Shown: one piece after another, positions 41,810 to 51,974 of the stretch
Layout of the letters: every line of letters starts with the position of its first letter
How positions within the stretch are numbered: the stretch's first letter is position 1
Made by a program: the position numbers and the translations under genes
Notes under the pieces: generated by a model
The model's database searches: none
Told to the model about the DNA's origin: nothing
What the model saw: only the letters and a program-made list of their open reading frames with translations
From: Acholoe squamosa
Taxonomy: Eukaryota; Annelida; Polychaeta; Phyllodocida; Polynoidae
Direction: 5' to 3'
Assembly (NCBI GenBank): GCA_949317995.1
Contig: OX439038.1
Span: 2,002,001-2,066,000, forward strand
DNA length: 64,000 nt

Positions 41810-43306
41810 CTAAATCAAACGTGATGTGACTGCATCAGCCTCCTGGAACTGTTGAATAGTCTCCATGGACCAATTCAAAACATTTTCCAGTTGGGTTTCG
41901 AAATGTCCTCGAACCCCTGCCAATACAGTATTGTGTGCTCCACAATCAGTGCACTCAGCGTTTGCACATTTCCTCACCGGGATTCTAGACAAAGCATCCG
42001 CATTTAAATGCTTTGCCTCGGCTTGCTGTTCAATCTGGCTGTGATTTAGACCGAATTCGGATAGGTGCGCCAACCAGCGACCTATCATCCCCTCTGCATC
42101 CTTGAAGTTCAATAACCATCTGAGAGAAGAGTGATGATTCCACAGAGTGAAATCACTTCCCCACAAAAAGTGCTTGAACTTCTTCGTATAGACCACCACA
42201 GCCAACAACTCACGTTTAGTGGTACAATAATTTCTTTGAGATTTACTCAACGTGTTACTAGCGAAGGCTATAGGAACCTCAACCCCATCCTGGACCTGAG
42301 AAAGGGCAGCTCCTATGCTTTCATTACTAGCATCAGTATCTAGAATGAAATGACCATTCTCCGTCGGGTACTTCAACACAGGTGTACTAGCAACAACTCC
42401 TTTATTTTCATAAAGGCTTCGTCTTGCTCGGATCCCCAAGGAAATCGTTCTTTCCTCATTCCTGGTGTCCAATGGTGTCTGAATAGGAAAGGTGACCCTC
42501 GAATATCCTGGTATAAAGTCCCTGTAATAGGAACAGAATCCAAGAAAGGATCTAACTTCTTTAGCATTCGTGGGTGCCTGCCAATTTGATACAGCATCCA
42601 GTTTCTCCGAATCGGCTTTAATCCCTTTATTCGAGATTATTCGTCCCAAGTAATTGATGGATCTCATAAAGAGATCACATTTCTTGGGCTTCAGCTTCAA
42701 TCCATTAGCTATGATCTGTTCCAGAACCATACCTAAATTTTCCAAGCATTCTTCATACGTCTTTCCAAAGACTATCACATCATCCAAATAGACGAGACAT
42801 TTCTTCCATAATAGGTCACTTAATAAAGTTTTCTCCATGGCTTCAAATGTCGCCGGTGCATTGCACAACCCAAACGGCATCACATTATATTGGAATAGCC
42901 CAATATGACTGGAAAAGGCCGTCTTCTCCATATCTTTCGGATGCATACCCACTTGCCAATACCCGGATTGTAAGTCTAGAGAGCAATACCATTGCTTACC
43001 TCCAAGGGAGTCTATAGTCTCATCAATCCGTGGTAAGGGATATGAATTCTTCTTGGTCATACCATTTAATTTTTGGTAATCTATGCAAAAACAGATGGTA
43101 CCATCTTTCTCAGTCACAATGCACACAGGGCTAGACCAAGGACTGGTTGATGGGATTATCACATCCTGTTCAAGCATTCTAGCTATCTCCTCCTCAGCTA
43201 CCCTTTTCTTGGCTAGCGGGAGTCTTCTATAAGGAATCTTAAAAGGTTCATTCTCCCCAGTGTCAATCATATGCAGTACACCCCAATTGTTCACCTGGTG
43301 CTGCAA
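41810..43306 (-). CDS. pol: Reverse transcriptase-RNase H of element 2
   Basis: 498 codons. RT motifs are well kept: first catalytic Asp in WYCSLDLQSGYWQVG (residue 111), MPFGLCNAPATF, and YLDD at residues 173-176. RNase H follows with DTDASNESIGAALSQ and TTKRELLAVVVYTKKF. The later TDH-type motif reads TLWNHHSSLRWL, so one catalytic acidic residue appears lost. The frame overlaps the end of the protease frame by 44 bases in a different phase and ends before integrase, from which it is now separated by stops. It is a remnant of a polyprotein. Confidence 0.85.
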   Translation of the reverse strand: MQHQVNNWGVLHMIDTGENEPFKIPYRRLPLAKKRVAEEEIARMLEQDVIIPSTSPWSSPVCIVTEKDGTICFCIDYQKLNGMTKKNSYPLPRIDETIDSLGGKQWYCSLDLQSGYWQVGMHPKDMEKTAFSSHIGLFQYNVMPFGLCNAPATFEAMEKTLLSDLLWKKCLVYLDDVIVFGKTYEECLENLGMVLEQIIANGLKLKPKKCDLFMRSINYLGRIISNKGIKADSEKLDAVSNWQAPTNAKEVRSFLGFCSYYRDFIPGYSRVTFPIQTPLDTRNEERTISLGIRARRSLYENKGVVASTPVLKYPTENGHFILDTDASNESIGAALSQVQDGVEVPIAFASNTLSKSQRNYCTTKRELLAVVVYTKKFKHFLWGSDFTLWNHHSSLRWLLNFKDAEGMIGRWLAHLSEFGLNHSQIEQQAEAKHLNADALSRIPVRKCANAECTDCGAHNTVLAGVRGHFETQLENVLNWSMETIQQFQEADAVTSRLI

Positions 43307-44432
43307 AAGCTTTACTGTGCTTGTCTAGCAAGTCAGTTAGGGCTTCACGTTGTTCATCAGTTTCGACATGGCTTTTGGCTATTAGAATATCTAATTCCAG
43401 GTTCCTTTCGGGTGAGGAAGGGACTCCCAGTGCCAAAGCATGCTCACAGCCTTCTACTATTTCAGAGAGGACAACCGACCCTAGGATCGTATCCTTCTGA
43501 ACGTAGACAGTTTTATTACCGGTATTGGATATAGGAACCACTGTCCAAGCAGCATTTGCTACTAGGACATCAGTGGATTCCAATCCGATACTTGACAACA
43601 TTGCCACATCTGGTTCTATAACTCCAGTTTTTCCTAAAAACTCACTATAGGCTTGACATAAGACATCACAGGCAGTGCTTGGTGGTATCTTAACAGTCTG
43701 GGCTACACTGGCTACACTACTTACTTGTCTGAGTACACATTGTACTTCGAGATGATACGGGTCTCTAACCTCCAATATTCCCCTCTGGGAAACTAACCTT
43801 GCTCCATATAATGCAGCAAAATCCAGACCAAGTATACCATCATCTGCGATGTTCGCCACAGTAGGAGTAAGGATAAAATCCTTATCCTTCTGTAGACTGA
43901 ACCTCATACATGTTTTACCAAACGTTTGCATCGTGCTACCATCAGCCGTACGAGCATTTCCTTCCATTATGGAAGTTTCATGATTCGTAGGCAAAAGGTC
44001 ATAGAGCCTCTTAGCAATACAGGAGTGGCTAGCACCCGTATCGACAAGAAACTCAGCAGACCTACCACTCACAGATACAACTGCGTACCACCTCCTACCT
44101 TTCAAGGTAGGACAACTTGCAAACTTGGCAAGTTCCGTCTTAGCGCCGAGGTCAAATCCAAATCCCTTCAAAAATTCGGGACAAGGATGACCCGGGGGAA
44201 GCTGGGTACACCCCACCCTGGCCAACCCATTGGCCACTTCTTCTTGACTGATATCGGGTTTCCCCTCTGTGTTCTTCTGACGGTTCTTGACACCTGGTGT
44301 ACTATCAGTCTCCCCAGCCTCATGAGTAAGGAACTGATCAGGTTCCTTAGCTCCACTGCTAGGCGAATTCGCTAGAGGATTCTCATTAGTACTACAAGCT
44401 GTGATAGGCTGGCAGTCATGGCAATCACTCAC
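43263..44432 (-). CDS. pro: Aspartic protease region of element 2
   Basis: 389 codons. The retropepsin core starts near RRWYAVVSVSGRSAEFLVDT with active-site DTGAS, followed by TADGSTMQTFG and DDGILGLDFAALYG. The N-terminal 110 residues are a polar linker after the gag zinc knuckle. The C-terminal part (ILIAKSHVETDEQREAL, LLDKHSKAFAAPGEQLG) is the usual entry to Gypsy pol. The frame is intact, but the neighbours are not in phase. Confidence 0.85.
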   Translation of the reverse strand: MSDCHDCQPITACSTNENPLANSPSSGAKEPDQFLTHEAGETDSTPGVKNRQKNTEGKPDISQEEVANGLARVGCTQLPPGHPCPEFLKGFGFDLGAKTELAKFASCPTLKGRRWYAVVSVSGRSAEFLVDTGASHSCIAKRLYDLLPTNHETSIMEGNARTADGSTMQTFGKTCMRFSLQKDKDFILTPTVANIADDGILGLDFAALYGARLVSQRGILEVRDPYHLEVQCVLRQVSSVASVAQTVKIPPSTACDVLCQAYSEFLGKTGVIEPDVAMLSSIGLESTDVLVANAAWTVVPISNTGNKTVYVQKDTILGSVVLSEIVEGCEHALALGVPSSPERNLELDILIAKSHVETDEQREALTDLLDKHSKAFAAPGEQLGCTAYD

Positions 44433-44470
44433 TCTGGGGGTAATCTGGTTGCCATCATGGACACCCCCTC

Positions 44471-46486
44471 TCAGTTTTCCTTCTTCACTGAGTCCTCCTT
44501 ATCCGGATGGTTTCGGTAACTCAGATATACTGGCTTATCTGCTTCACATTCAGCAGCATAATGCCCAGTTTCCTGACATCTGAAACACTTCACTACACTC
44601 CTATCAGGCCTAGGCCTTCTAAGATTTTCAGTGATCTTCTGTACCAAGGTGGTAACCAGGTCCTCTGATAAAGATGGACCGGTATTCGGTTTGGTATCAG
44701 GTTTTGTCTCAGGAGTTTTAGTGGCAATCACTTTCTCCTTGACATAACCCGGTTTCTTTCCCCAGTTCCGGTTATACCGGGGGTTTCCTTGGCCAATGGC
44801 CACAACGTTTTCATCGTCATCAGGTTCTCCTAATTCAGATGAATCGGTCTCAGGTATCCCCTCCGGAACTATCATAGCTGACATCCGTTGGGGTACCTTC
44901 CCGGCAAAGATCCGGGCATTACGATCATAATGATCTAAGGACTGGAACAAAACTGCCAAAGAGGCATCATTCTTCAAAGCCTCACAGGCCACGGTCCCGT
45001 GTTCCTGATTCCGCAATACTTCGATGAATTGTTTAAACATTTCATCTAGGAAGCACTCATCATCTAATCTCCATTGAGGTCTGGCTTTATGCGACAGTCG
45101 TTGGCATTCTAAGCCGAAAACTTTGGCAGATTCCTTAGGTTTCTGAGTTCTTTTAGTAAACGTTAACCAAGGATCTTCCCCAACTATGTTTCCATATAAA
45201 TATGAAGCAATCTCTATGAGTTCATCATATTTCATATGGGCTGAGATCCCCTAATTTGGGAATCTCTCCATTGTTCTACGGCTCCTTTACCGTCACCTTC
45301 CTTTAACCAGCATCCTTCCAAGGATTCTTGGCATTAAAGGGAGTAGGTATCTTAGCTACCCTACGAGCTGGATTAGTGGATCCAGTAAGGGTTAATCCCC
45401 TCCTCCATTCCATTTCCGTATCATCCAGACCTTGATTGTAACAATCAACACCTAGGTTAGAAATCGCTGCATTTGAATCATGGCTCTTTACTTTTTCACA
45501 ACGAGGTACAGTGTTTTCTGTTACCTCGTCCTTACCCCTCAAAGAGTTCATCTGGTCACCCGCCATGTTTAGGACAATTCCTGAAACAGTGAAGTCTGGT
45601 TCAAGAGTGCCTACCACATGTCCAGTATCCTCTAGATACTTTGACATCTGGATAGCTTTAGTTTCCAGTTCCGAATAGTCATTCAGTATTTTTGTCTGTT
45701 TAGCAGTCAAATTTGCTGATTCACGTATCCATTGACCTCTGAGTTTTTCATGCTCTTTGGTTTGTTTATGATACATATTTCGTGCATCTTTGAAGGCTGT
45801 TTCAATCTTTTTCAGCTCTTCTTGATACTTGCCATGGGCCGATTGAGTTGAACTTATCTCTTGTTTAGTTCTATTCAACTCTTCACACGAGGCTTTATAT
45901 TCTAAATCCGCCGTGTATAATGCATCACGATATTGTTCGTGCTGGAGTTGGAAATCTTGTTTTTCCTTTTCCATTCTATCCAACAATTCTTGTTGTTGGC
46001 ATCTATAACTCTGATCGGAATCAAGACGTTCTGACATCAACTGTTTGTTTTCAGTCAAAAGTCTCGAGTCCTGGTCAGTGTGATGAGATCCAATTGGATC
46101 TTCTCGTATTCAGCTTTCATGTCTTTAAGCTCGTCCATTTTATTTTTCTCAAATCCACACTTCTGGTGTCTGATTCGAGAACTGTATGGAGTTTCAAACA
46201 TACCTGCACTTGGCTTAGGTACCTCAAATGGTAGTTGACCAAATTGAGCGGTACTCCTATGCATAGGTGCAGGTTTTGAAGTACCTCCTGGCATGAATAA
46301 GAAATCTCCAAATTCTTCCAGTTCATCATGTAAGTTCTTTCTTACATCCACTAACCCGTCTGGGTAGTGTTCTTGTGGATTTCTCCCCCCTGTTACTGGG
46401 GATGGTGACATGATTTCACCATCTTCCATCGGGGAATTTAGCTCAGGATCTGGGCCATTTCCCCTAACTGGGCTCAGCTCAGTCAT
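44471..46486 (-). pseudogene. gag: Gag of element 2, frameshifted
   Basis: Three frames: 46486-46055 (Pro-rich N-terminus, start MTELSPVRGNGPDPE), 46058-45303 (long coiled coil, for example QQELLDRMEKEKQDFQLQHE), and 45235-44471 (gag-type domain with YLYGNIVGEDPWLTFTKRTQ, ending in a CCHC zinc knuckle CFRCQETGHYAAEC). The first two overlap by four bases and need a frame change to join; a stop separates the second from the third. The start lies only about 27 bases after the primer site, a very short leader. Confidence 0.8.
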
Positions 46487-46513
46487 TTCTGACTGCGCTT
46501 ACCCGAAGACTAA

Positions 46514-46528
46514 CTGGTCACGGCACCA
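46514..46528 (-). other. His-tRNA primer-binding site of element 2
   Basis: On the minus strand TGGTGCCGTGACCAG follows the LTR after one base. TGGTGCCGTGAC is the classic complement of the 3' end of tRNA-His plus CCA. Confidence 0.85.
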
Positions 46529-46529
46529 G

Positions 46530-46946
46530 TGTAGTGGTTCGGCTCAATAAGTTAGATTAAATCATAACGAAGAGAGAAGAAGTTTCCCGGTAGGCAACTG
46601 AGCTTTTATTGCATAAGCTTTTGTTACATACAATCACGGCCTTAAAGGACTACATGCTGCCAGGGCATTCGGTTACCCTTTCAGGTAACGACCAGGTTGA
46701 GCAGTGGGTAGGACCACTACTGGAGAGTATAGGGGTGGAACCACCTTTATATAGGGGAAAAGCCCGCAAAACTCAGACCGACCATGTGACGTGTGGCGGA
46801 CGAGTGGTAGGCCCCCTGGTGTAGTGGATACGAACCCAGAGGCAGGTGCTGCCACCTGCCATCCGGATTCCACCACTACACCTGAAGACCTAGGTCTGAG
46901 TCCCACGGGTGCATGAACGTATGAGTGTAAATACCATACCCCTACA
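46530..46946 (-). repeat. 5' LTR of element 2
   Basis: 417 bp. The minus-strand TATA motif CTATATAAAGG lies at about 46754-46744 and AATAAA at 46610-46605. Followed by the GCAG duplication. Confidence 0.93.
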
Positions 46947-47460
46947 GCAGGTTAAAGCTAGAATTCATAAGCACTATGATTTTTTGACACTTAAAAATGC
47001 ACTTGTAAATTACAATTGGGATCATGTGGTCCTGATGGAAAACTGTTTTAGATGAAATGTGCCCAATTAAAAAGATATGTATTCCTGAATGTACACCGCT
47101 GTGGTTGACCCAAACTATTATGGAACTGAGGCGCCAAAGGGATAGATTATATAGGAGAGCAAAAAATACAATGTTAGTTGATGACTGGCGTGTTGCTAAC
47201 TTTTATAAGCACAGGGTGGATGACGCAATTTTTGTTAGTAAAAAAAGAGAAATTGAACATCCTTTAACAATTAGGAAGAATGACCCCCGCAATTTTCGGA
47301 AGCTATTTAAAAACTATTACCTAATAAAACTAAAGCCACCTTTATTAAATTGAGACATAATATATCAGGGCTAATGGTACCAACTGCAGAATGTGCTGAG
47401 TATATAAGTCGCTGTTTCACAGATGAAGGGCCAAACTTAGCAGCAGTATTGCCAATTAGG
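46947..47460 (+). pseudogene. LINE, 3' continuation after element 2
   Basis: The LINE reading frame resumes after GCAG (VKARIHKHYDFLTLKN), hits a stop near 47055, and continues in another frame (47057-47353) with PLWLTQTIMELRRQRDRLYR and NDPRNFRKLF. This is the linker between endonuclease and reverse transcriptase in non-LTR elements. The homology ends near 47460, before any RT motif, so the RT part is missing. That is unusual because LINE copies normally lose their 5' end. Confidence 0.85.
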
Positions 47461-47713
47461 GCTGCATTCCACTTTGTTCATCAGTTGTGATAATCCTTCA
47501 ACAGCAACTGATGCATCCACATGAATGCTGCCCTGAAGAGTTATTCACCAAGGCTACATTCATACATCCACATTCATGATGCATGAATGCATCCCTGGTA
47601 AGTAACTTGCCAAGGCTACATTCATGTATCCACATTTATGACGCATGAGCCCTGGAGATTTACTCCTAGGACTAAATCTTGTGCACCTTTGTCTATGTAG
47701 TTTATATACTTAC

Positions 47714-48379
47714 TTCGGACCTGGTCCTTGAGCATCCTTACGACCTGTTTCTGTAAAGTGAGTAGGTCTTCCACCACCTCGTCCCCCTCAAACACACTCT
47801 GCATGGCATGGAAGAACACCTCCTTACCGCTCCGCTCCAGGTCCCCTGCTATGGCCTTACAGGTTAGATGGTTAATGTTCTGGTCTGTGGTGACCACCCC
47901 GACCCGCTGCCAGCCATTAAGGTCTACCAACTGGTTAAACATGGGGGCTAGTGCTAGCCATGTACCAACCGTCCGGGAGAAGGTCGGGTAGGTGAACTTG
48001 TTACTGAGGCTTTCTGAGGTACAGCCGAAGGACACAAACGGGATGTTCAGTGCGTCGGCCATATTGGCCACCGGCTCGCAGACCACGCTACATATGCTAC
48101 CCACAATGCCGTGTAACTCAGACTGGAAGTAGGACCACATGTCCATGGTCATCCGCATACCTTGTCGTCATCCCGCCACTGCCAACACAGGGTCAGGTTA
48201 TCAGGGAGGAGAGAGAGTTCTTTTACCTTTCTCACCCCGAGGATGGCGCCCCCAGCCATGTACGGCCCCAGCTCCCAATCCCGCGTCCACGGGATGAGAA
48301 TACCAAGGTTAATGTCTTCTCCTGCCACCAGGGGCACCAGGCAGTTAGTGACAAGAACCACCACCAGGGTGTGTGCCAT
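47714..48379 (-). CDS. Receptor guanylyl cyclase exon 1: signal peptide and N-terminal ligand-binding lobe
   Basis: Start chosen at the ATG of MAHTLVVVLVTNCLVPLVAG, a clean signal peptide, 17 codons inside a longer frame; context GACATGG. The mature part begins INLGILIPWTRDWELG and runs through NLTLCWQWRDDDKVCG. The frame then breaks near 48150: the next recognisable stretch, MTMDMWSYFQSELHGIVG, is one base out of phase. Adding a single base would restore continuity, so this is a deletion, a sequence error or a polymorphism. It continues with CEPVANMADALNIPFVSFG and YPTFSRTVGTW, characteristic of ANF-receptor domains. The exon ends before GTAAGT (47713-47708) in phase 1. No upstream exon was sought beyond 48430. 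Confidence 0.8.
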
Positions 48380-48430
48380 GTCCTCTATTAGTGCTTCCAG
48401 CTGTTTGTGTGAAAAGGAGGCTCTACACAC

Positions 48431-50259
48431 TCAGTGCGTTCAATACCTGCTAAAGTGACCATTGGTGCCGTCAGTCCACTATGATTCTCCATCCTCTTTT
48501 GGGTCAATATTGATCCTGTAGTCAGTTTACCACACTCCAAAGCGTAGTGAGGTACTGGTACCTACCCAGATATGGCTGGGATGGAAGAGGATTGGGGCAA
48601 CCAGGTACGGTAGATAGCATTCCATGATAGCATTTAATAGGGGTAATTCACAAACATTTTGCTTTTCGGCCAGGGCTTTTTCACTGCCTAAATGCATCTG
48701 ATTTGGCAGAGTCTTGGTCTGGATCATATGATTATGAGGTTCATTTCTTCTCATGTAGGGGACTGTTCTTTCTACTTCTTTATGAATTTTTAACGCCTTC
48801 TCTAGATCTACACATAGGGAAAGTAGGCCCTACTTTAAGGGCATATATGTAATAGTGCATATATGGTTTCAAACCACTAGGCTATTTGGTCATTTACCAG
48901 GTACTTATACTGGAACCTCAGCTGAATTGTTCAATCTCATCTGTACTGGGTTCATCACTGGGCCTTGTCCAATCCATCCTGAGAGGATATAGGCTTGGGC
49001 CTGAGTATTGTGTTAGTAGGCAGGTACAGTCACTTATTCCAGTGCTGACCAATTAGAAGCCGAGCACAGGCGGCTTATGGATACCGTTTTTGGTGGAGAT
49101 GGTAACCAAGTGAAGAAGGTCAATTTTGCTACAAAAGCGGGTAACTGAAGAGGTTAGATGAGGTTAATTGTTTGACAGGTCAGCCTGATGCATCAATGCA
49201 GACCTTTCAAAGTTTACCTGAAAGTGCTGCATGCATGCATCATACTGCGCAATCAGTGACTGTCAGTGTCAGCATGATGCATTAATGCAGCACTGGTGAG
49301 TGGACTGTCAGTTCTGCATTCCTGCATCATAATGCATTATTGCATTAAACACCATTAGAGTGTTGAGATGATCAAAAAGGTGCCTGGTTGACATGTATAT
49401 GAGGTGGCCCAGCCAATATCACTCACCTCAACCTTACACTTTTGTTTCATGGTGGAGCAAGCTTCTTAATACAGCTGTAACATTGTATACAAACTGGTCC
49501 ATAACTATATCGGCCCTTTAGGTGGAAGACATACACAGCACATAGGTTGCACACAGGTGGCTGTTGCCATGTCAACGTCCACATTAGGAGATCAGAAATT
49601 CCCCATGATTAAAACACATGGTAAATATGGAAAATCAGCATAATAGTGGGACCTCATATTCTCTTGCTATCTCATTACATATCATAATAGTCCATGGGAT
49701 GTTCTGATAGTGGCTCAGCCATGACACTGCTGGCCACTACTGAATTATTATTTTAGGGATTTATATAGGTTTGAGAAGAGAAAAATGACAGAGTTGTTTA
49801 GATCTATAGTCAACATGTAAACAAATATGGACATGTTGTACACCGAGCTACTGGTAGTGAGTCATCATTCTTTAACAATGGGGAGGGGGGGGGGACTGAT
49901 GGGTGGGGGTGCCAAATTGTTTTGACCAAATTACCAGGTGGGGGGTTTTCATCTTTTTACCCCCTCTGAGGGGGCAATATAATCTTACCTGTTTTCATCA
50001 TAAAAGTATGCGGATTACTATAGGTTGTTCACACGCAATTTCCAGCTCCTCCTCAGAGGGAGGCGGGGGGGGGGGGATTGTGACCCTCCAGAGGGGGGGC
50101 AGAATTTTTTTCCCACACCCCACCCTTTCCCATTTTTAACTCTCCACTCCTGAGAGATCAGCACATTGAATTTTCACTAGATCTCACAATGCCTGGAATT
50201 GGGTAGAAACCTTTTATGATACATCTAAGCTTTGATTGGGATTTGCTTAGTAGACCTAC
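48431..50259. other. Non-coding DNA upstream of the receptor gene
   Basis: No gene. It would contain the receptor gene promoter just above 48379, but no TATA box stands out. Hairpin-family relics (GATGCATCAATGCAG, GCATGCATGCATCAT) are at 49185-49340. Two G-rich stretches are at 49880-49930 and 50060-50100. Confidence 0.45.
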
Positions 50260-51550
50260 TTTCAGCTTTCCTTTCAACATCCCTTCCATCAGCCACTATA
50301 TCAGTCTGCTACCACCCTTTTGGGCAAGAGTAGATGTTTGGCAAAATCCCATGCAGTATTCTTTCCATTGTGTAACATTGGTATCCAACAATATACTCAG
50401 TGACTGTGTAAGCTAATAATCCTTCAGGGTTCTCCTACAAGTTAATGGTGCAGTCTCCAAAATACACTATTCCTAGTTAATAGTAGTAAGATATAGAGTT
50501 TACAGGCACGGGTGGTCTCCTCCTACAGAGAGCCTATAACAGGTAGTTGTGCTACTACATCCACCACAACCACAGCTTGTCAGAAACATGAAAGATTAGC
50601 CCAATTGTTTTTAACTAGATGTTGCAATGCCTGGAATTTGGTATTTTATGACACATTTAAGGTTTGACTAAGACTTGCTTAGTAGCCCTACTGTAAATCT
50701 GTGCATATTAGCCGGATCTTGCGGATGACCCCAGGTGCGTCTTTTAGGATGTGGCTGAAGTCAGGGTGCATCTTATAGGATATCAAAATGGTGAAATTAG
50801 GATGCATCTTACAGCTGACGATTTTCTACTGTAGGAAGGCACTAAAATAACCAAAATACTACCTTAAATCTGTCTTATAGCATTTCCGTAAACCCAGTTT
50901 ACAAGTCTATAAGGCACACTTGCATCAGGCGCACCTGCTCCTGTCAACGTCCTTTAATGTGCGAGGTCACCATAACATTTACTGATTCCTGAGACTTCTG
51001 CAACCTACCACTTTCTCCCTCAGACAACATCTTATTCCTCTACCACCCTTTTAGGCCAAGAATAGATGTTTGGCAAAATTCCATGCAGTAGTCCTTCCAC
51101 TGTGTCATGTTGATGTCCAACAATATATACTCAGCAGGAGGTGACTGTTTAAGCCAGTAATATTCACTGGCCTGGTGAAATCCTTCAGGGTTCTCCAAAA
51201 AAAAAAGGTAGTGGTGCAGAGTCTTAGTCCAAGTACAAAGGTGTCAGGTGCAGGTGTTCCCCTCCTACACAGCCTATTACTACATGTAGAGGTCTATTAT
51301 GTGTGCTCATATATCCACCACAGACTGTCCTACACTGAGCTACTCTGAGTCACACAATCTTACAGAGCCTATAACTACAGGAGGTGGTCTATGTGTGTGC
51401 TCATTCATCCACCACTGTCCTGCCAACACTGATCAAGCTACTCTGAGTCTCTCACATGGTGTCTTAGTTCTACTATCCACCAATGGTGGCACCACATCTA
51501 CCAGCACTGATAAAGCTGCTCTACTGTCAGATAACTATTTCAAATGAAAA
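50260..51550. repeat. Duplicated module, copies A and B
   Basis: A block with CTACCACCCTTTTGGGCAAG, AGTAGATGTTTGGCAAAAT, CCATGCAGTA and CCTTCAGGGTTCTCC occurs at about 50310-50450 and again at 51035-51205, and in copy C at 53147-53240 plus 54010-54040. Copy B is preceded by GGCGCACCTGCTCCTGTCAA (about 50929), matched in copy C near 53078. Copy B reads open on the minus strand for about 50 codons, but the other copies do not keep that frame. Confidence 0.75.
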
Positions 51551-51974
51551 TATCTTACCATGAATTGTCTATATAAGTTTGAGAATAACTATAAGCACCT
51601 GTTTCACATAATCCAATAATCTGGTTACATTTCATCAAAAGAAAGGAAAGGTAGCTCAAACATGATGTATTGATGATCTAAGTAGGGCTTGGCATTCTAC
51701 CCCACTAGATGGAATAAACCACGCATCACCTTCTGAATGCACTTTTCCGACACCCCTTTCTTTGAATAGGAGTGATAATTTCTTTACCAAGGGAGATGGG
51801 GGTTGGGGGGTTGCTGAAAGATCAGCACAATGGATTTGCTAGATCTCATAAAGCCTGACAAAAATATCTTACCATGAATTGTTTATATCAGTTTGAGAAT
51901 AACTCTAAGCACCTGTTTCACATTTCCGACACCCCTTACTTTGATTGGGAGTGATAACATTTTTTATCAAAGGG
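51551..51974. other. Short direct duplication before the 45-bp array
   Basis: AAAATATCTTACCATGAATT and the next 40 bases occur at 51547 and again at 51861. TTCCGACACCCCTT occurs at about 51747 and 51925. No gene. Confidence 0.65.

Larger units (their letters stand above)
34111..46946 (-). mobile_element. Element 2: decayed Ty3/Gypsy-type element with a non-env third ORF
   Basis: 12.8 kb on the minus strand, inserted in the LINE with GCAG duplications (34107-34110 and 46947-46950). Each LTR is 417 bp (TG...CA), one of them interrupted by an 804-bp TIR element. On the minus strand the order is LTR, His-tRNA primer site, gag with CCHC, protease, RT-RNase H, integrase, a long third coding region, non-coding repeats, purine tract, LTR. 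The LTRs differ at roughly 14 of 417 positions by eye (about 3%), so it is older than element 1. Several reading frames are broken by indels and stops, and the RNase H has a motif change, so it is not expected to be autonomous now. Confidence 0.92.
23404..48379 (-). other. Gene span: receptor guanylyl cyclase (natriuretic-peptide-receptor type), nine exons found
   Basis: Nine exons on the minus strand (order 48379 to 23404) join with matching phases (1,1,1,0,1,1,2,0 at the eight junctions, 0 at the last donor) and good GT-AG sites. They encode a signal peptide, an ectodomain of about 440 residues of the ANF-receptor type, one transmembrane helix and the beginning of the kinase-homology domain. 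The rest of the kinase-homology domain and the guanylyl cyclase domain should follow at lower coordinates but were not found, so the gene is incomplete here. Intron 1 (32957-47713) holds a LINE split by a 12.8-kb LTR element. Other introns hold a TRIM, a small TIR element and minisatellites. Family members bind extracellular peptides and make cGMP (family knowledge). A one-base frame break in exon 1 leaves open whether this allele is functional. Confidence 0.85.
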
